The notes under the pieces were generated by a model that was not told the DNA's origin, ran no database searches, and saw nothing but the letters and a program-made list of their open reading frames with translations. Below are positions 62,092 through 64,000 of a stretch of DNA of 64,000 bases, in pieces; position 1 is the stretch's first letter; the number at the start of each line of letters is the position of its first letter. Source of the DNA: Marinithermus hydrothermalis DSM 14884 (GTDB lineage: Bacteria; Deinococcota; Deinococci; Deinococcales; Marinithermaceae); assembly GCF_000195335.1 (NCBI RefSeq), contig NC_015387.1, forward strand, positions 1,670,001 to 1,734,000, written 5' to 3'. Position numbers and translations under genes: made by a program.

Positions 62092-63660
62092 ATCCTTCTC
62101 CATCGAGCACGAAGGGCTCCTTGGTACTTCCTCGCCCCGGCCGTGGCGGCCGGGGTGGGGGTGTTGTTGCTGCTCGGGTACTTGCTGCTCCGGGCCTTAG
62201 GCGTGGAGGCCGAGGAGCTCGCCAAGCTCGTCCTGCGCCCCCGCAACCTCCGCCTCCTTCAAAACACCCTCCTCCTCGCCGCGGGCGTCCTCGCCTTGGA
62301 CGTCCTCCTCGCCCTCCCGCTCGCCTGGCTCACCACCCGCAGCGACCTGCGCTTCAAGCGGGCGTTCACCCTCCTCGGCGTGCTGCCCCTAGCCATCCCG
62401 GGGTACGTCATGGCCTACGCCCTCCTCGCCCTGGGCGGGCCCTACGGCGCGGCGGCGCAGCTTTTCGGCGTGACCCTCCCGCGCCTGAACGGGTACGCCG
62501 GCGCCCTCATCGCCCTCACCATCTACACCTTCCCCTACATGTTCCTGAACCTGAGGGCCGCCCTTCTCGGCTTAGACCCCACCCTCGAGGAGGCCGCCCG
62601 ATCCCTCGGGTACCGGCCCCACCAGGTCTTCCTCCGCGTCGTCCTGCCCCAGCTCCGCCCCGCGTTCTACGCCGGGGGCCTTCTGGTGGGGTTGCACGTC
62701 CTCGGAGATTTCGGCGTGGTCAGCCTGATGCGCTTCGAGACCTTCAGTTACGCCATCTACCTGCAGTACTCCGCCGCCTACGACCGGGAGTACGCCGCGT
62801 GGCTTGCCCTCATGCTCCTGACCCTGACCGGCGGACTGCTCTACCTCGAGGCGCGCCTCCTGCATAGGGTGCGCCTCGACCGCATCGGTACCGGCGTGAA
62901 GAAACGCGCCGCCCCCACCCCGCTGGGTGCGTGGCGCCCCCTGGCCTACGGTTTTGCCCTGGGGTTGCCGCTCCTGGCCGTCGGGGCTCCGGTCCTCGCG
63001 ATTGGGTACTGGATGACCCGAACCTCCAACCCCGGCGTGCTGACCGACCTGGGCGAGGCCCTCACCAACTCCATTTTGGCCTCCGCGCCGGCCGCTTTCC
63101 TTGCCCCCATGCTGGTCCTGCCCATCGCGTACCTGAGCGTGCGCTACCCTTCGCGCCTCTCACGCTTCCTGGAGCGCGTGGCCTACATCGGGTACGCCAC
63201 ACCTCCCCTCGCCTTCGCCCTCGCGCTCATCTTCTTCTCGCTGAACCTCGTCCCGTTCCTATACCAGACGCTCGCCCTGCTCGTCTACGCCTACACCCTG
63301 CACTTCCTGGCGGAGGCCATCGGCCCGGTGCGCAGCGCCCTCTACCAAGCCTCCCCTCGCGTCGAGGAGGCCGCGTACAGCCTAGGGTACACCCCCTTCT
63401 GGGCGTTCTGGAAGGTCACCTTCCCCGTGCTGCGCGGCGGGCTTTTGGCCAGCACCGCGTTCGTCTTCCTCTCCGCGATGAAGGAGCTCCCGCTCACCTT
63501 CCTGCTCGCGCCGATCGGGTTCGAGACGCTCGCGACGAACGTCTGGGGCTACACCACGGAGGCCATGTTCGCTGAGGCCGCGCCGTACGCGCTCGTGATC
63601 CTCCTGGCCTCCGCCGGTTTCGTGGGGCTCCTGCTCGCGCAGGAACGGAGGTCCGCATAA
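62092..63660 (+). CDS. Iron(III)-type ABC transporter permease (two fused six-helix units)
   Basis: About 522 residues with ~12 membrane helices and two EAA-type loops (EEAARSLGYRPHQVFLRVVLP; EEAAYSLGYTPFWAFWKVTFP), the FbpB pattern. The first conventional start, GTG 62143, cuts into the first helix (APWYFLAPAVAAGVGV). The strong ribosome-binding site AGGAGG (62081-62086) is instead 5 nt before ATC 62092, in frame with ILLHRARRAPWYF, a typical family N-terminus. An AUC start, weak but permitted, is therefore proposed. If wrong, the start is GTG 62143 or an error hides an ATG. Confidence 0.88.
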   Translation: MLLHRARRAPWYFLAPAVAAGVGVLLLLGYLLLRALGVEAEELAKLVLRPRNLRLLQNTLLLAAGVLALDVLLALPLAWLTTRSDLRFKRAFTLLGVLPLAIPGYVMAYALLALGGPYGAAAQLFGVTLPRLNGYAGALIALTIYTFPYMFLNLRAALLGLDPTLEEAARSLGYRPHQVFLRVVLPQLRPAFYAGGLLVGLHVLGDFGVVSLMRFETFSYAIYLQYSAAYDREYAAWLALMLLTLTGGLLYLEARLLHRVRLDRIGTGVKKRAAPTPLGAWRPLAYGFALGLPLLAVGAPVLAIGYWMTRTSNPGVLTDLGEALTNSILASAPAAFLAPMLVLPIAYLSVRYPSRLSRFLERVAYIGYATPPLAFALALIFFSLNLVPFLYQTLALLVYAYTLHFLAEAIGPVRSALYQASPRVEEAAYSLGYTPFWAFWKVTFPVLRGGLLASTAFVFLSAMKELPLTFLLAPIGFETLATNVWGYTTEAMFAEAAPYALVILLASAGFVGLLLAQERRSA

Positions 63661-64000
63661 CACCCTTGCTGCAAGTCACGAACCTCACCAAACGCTTCGG
63701 GCCGGGGCTGCCCCCCGTGGTGGAGGGGCTCGAGTTCACCGTCGCGCCCGGCGAGATCCTTGCCCTCCTGGGTCCCTCCGGGTGCGGGAAGACCACGACC
63801 CTGCGCCTCATCGCGGGGTTCGAGCGCGCCGACTCCGGCGAGGTGCGCCTCCAAGGCCACCTCCTCACCGGCCCCCACACCCACGTGCCCCCCGAGCGCC
63901 GCGGCATCGGGTTCGTCTTCCAGGACTACGCCCTCTTCCCGCACCTTTCGGTGCTCGGCAACGTGATGTTCGGCCTCGCGCACCTCCCCCCGCGCGAACG
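63657..64000 (+). CDS. Iron(III)-type ABC transporter ATP-binding protein (3' truncated by the window)
   Basis: The visible 114 residues contain the Walker A GPSGCGKTTTLRLIAG and the Q-loop FQDYALFPHLSV, so it is an FbpC-type ATPase for the permease just upstream. The signature and Walker B lie beyond the window. GGAGG (63647-63651) is 5 nt before ATA 63657, which overlaps the permease stop as ATAA and gives TPLLQVTNLTKRFG; TTG 63666 is the nearest standard start but is 14 nt from the site. The AUA start mirrors the AUC proposed for the permease. Confidence 0.9.
   Translation, partial: MTPLLQVTNLTKRFGPGLPPVVEGLEFTVAPGEILALLGPSGCGKTTTLRLIAGFERADSGEVRLQGHLLTGPHTHVPPERRGIGFVFQDYALFPHLSVLGNVMFGLAHLPPRE

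Noticed and set aside
62143-62145. GTG 62143 as the permease start
   Set aside because: It removes the basic N-terminus and half of the first membrane helix and is 57 nt from the only ribosome-binding site; kept as fallback only.

Overview
The window is high-GC bacterial DNA of a Deinococcota, most likely a Thermaceae-type thermophile (Thermus / Meiothermus / Marinithermus / Oceanithermus range; I cannot fix the genus). Reasons: one unbroken str-S10-spc-alpha ribosomal block with tuf directly followed by rpsJ; ribosomal proteins that read like Thermus versions (S5, S12 and L16 termini); frequent CTC-GAG Leu-Glu codon pairs; and many genes whose -10 hexamer lies only 6-9 nt before the start codon, the leaderless layout known in this phylum.

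Layout. (1) 1-15550 is a polysaccharide / cell-surface cluster. The plus strand carries the end of a heptose nucleotidyltransferase-GmhB phosphatase fusion, a UDP-sugar dehydrogenase, two GT4 glycosyltransferases, and between them an odd exported and membrane module (a small anchored protein, a 521-residue exported protein with an HEHG motif, a DUF1616 protein, a CPBP protease and a small membrane protein). The minus strand carries a GT-C-like membrane protein, an 805-residue anchored surface protein, and a 913-residue flippase-glycosyltransferase fusion. A 430-bp spacer rich in GTTAC repeats ends the cluster. (2) 15984-24915 is mixed housekeeping: acpS, a cold-shock protein, a GNAT acetyltransferase, an atypical SDR, OsmC, an AddAB-like recombination nuclease, and a PLP sulfur-amino-acid enzyme. 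(3) 24999-29900: a methyltransferase, an OmpR/HisKA two-component pair, and a convergent five-gene operon (DUF4097, SHOCT-like and DUF2089 proteins) with a consensus promoter. (4) 30045-40826: hemD-hemA-ccsA, agmatinase-hemW, purEK, an esterase, peroxiredoxin plus quinone-oxidoreductase-like ADH, a DUF2892 protein behind a possible metal/sulfur-type operator, and NYN and DUF402 proteins.

(5) 40894-59842 is the ribosomal superoperon on the minus strand, rpsL through rplQ (35 genes including secY, adk, map, infA, rpoA, fusA and tuf), with two sigma-70-type promoters at its head, one probable internal promoter before rpsK and a strong hairpin at its end. (6) 60097-64000: an alkaline-phosphatase-superfamily metalloenzyme, then 12-bp tandem repeats and a consensus promoter driving a ferric-iron-type ABC transporter. 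The permease and ATPase of that transporter appear to start at AUC and AUA codons. The window begins inside one gene and ends inside another.

The most promising under-described items are the exported module inside the polysaccharide cluster, the flippase-GT fusion, the SHOCT-motif operon, and the repeat arrays and non-standard starts of the iron transporter. No tRNA, rRNA, CRISPR array, transposase or prophage gene was seen.
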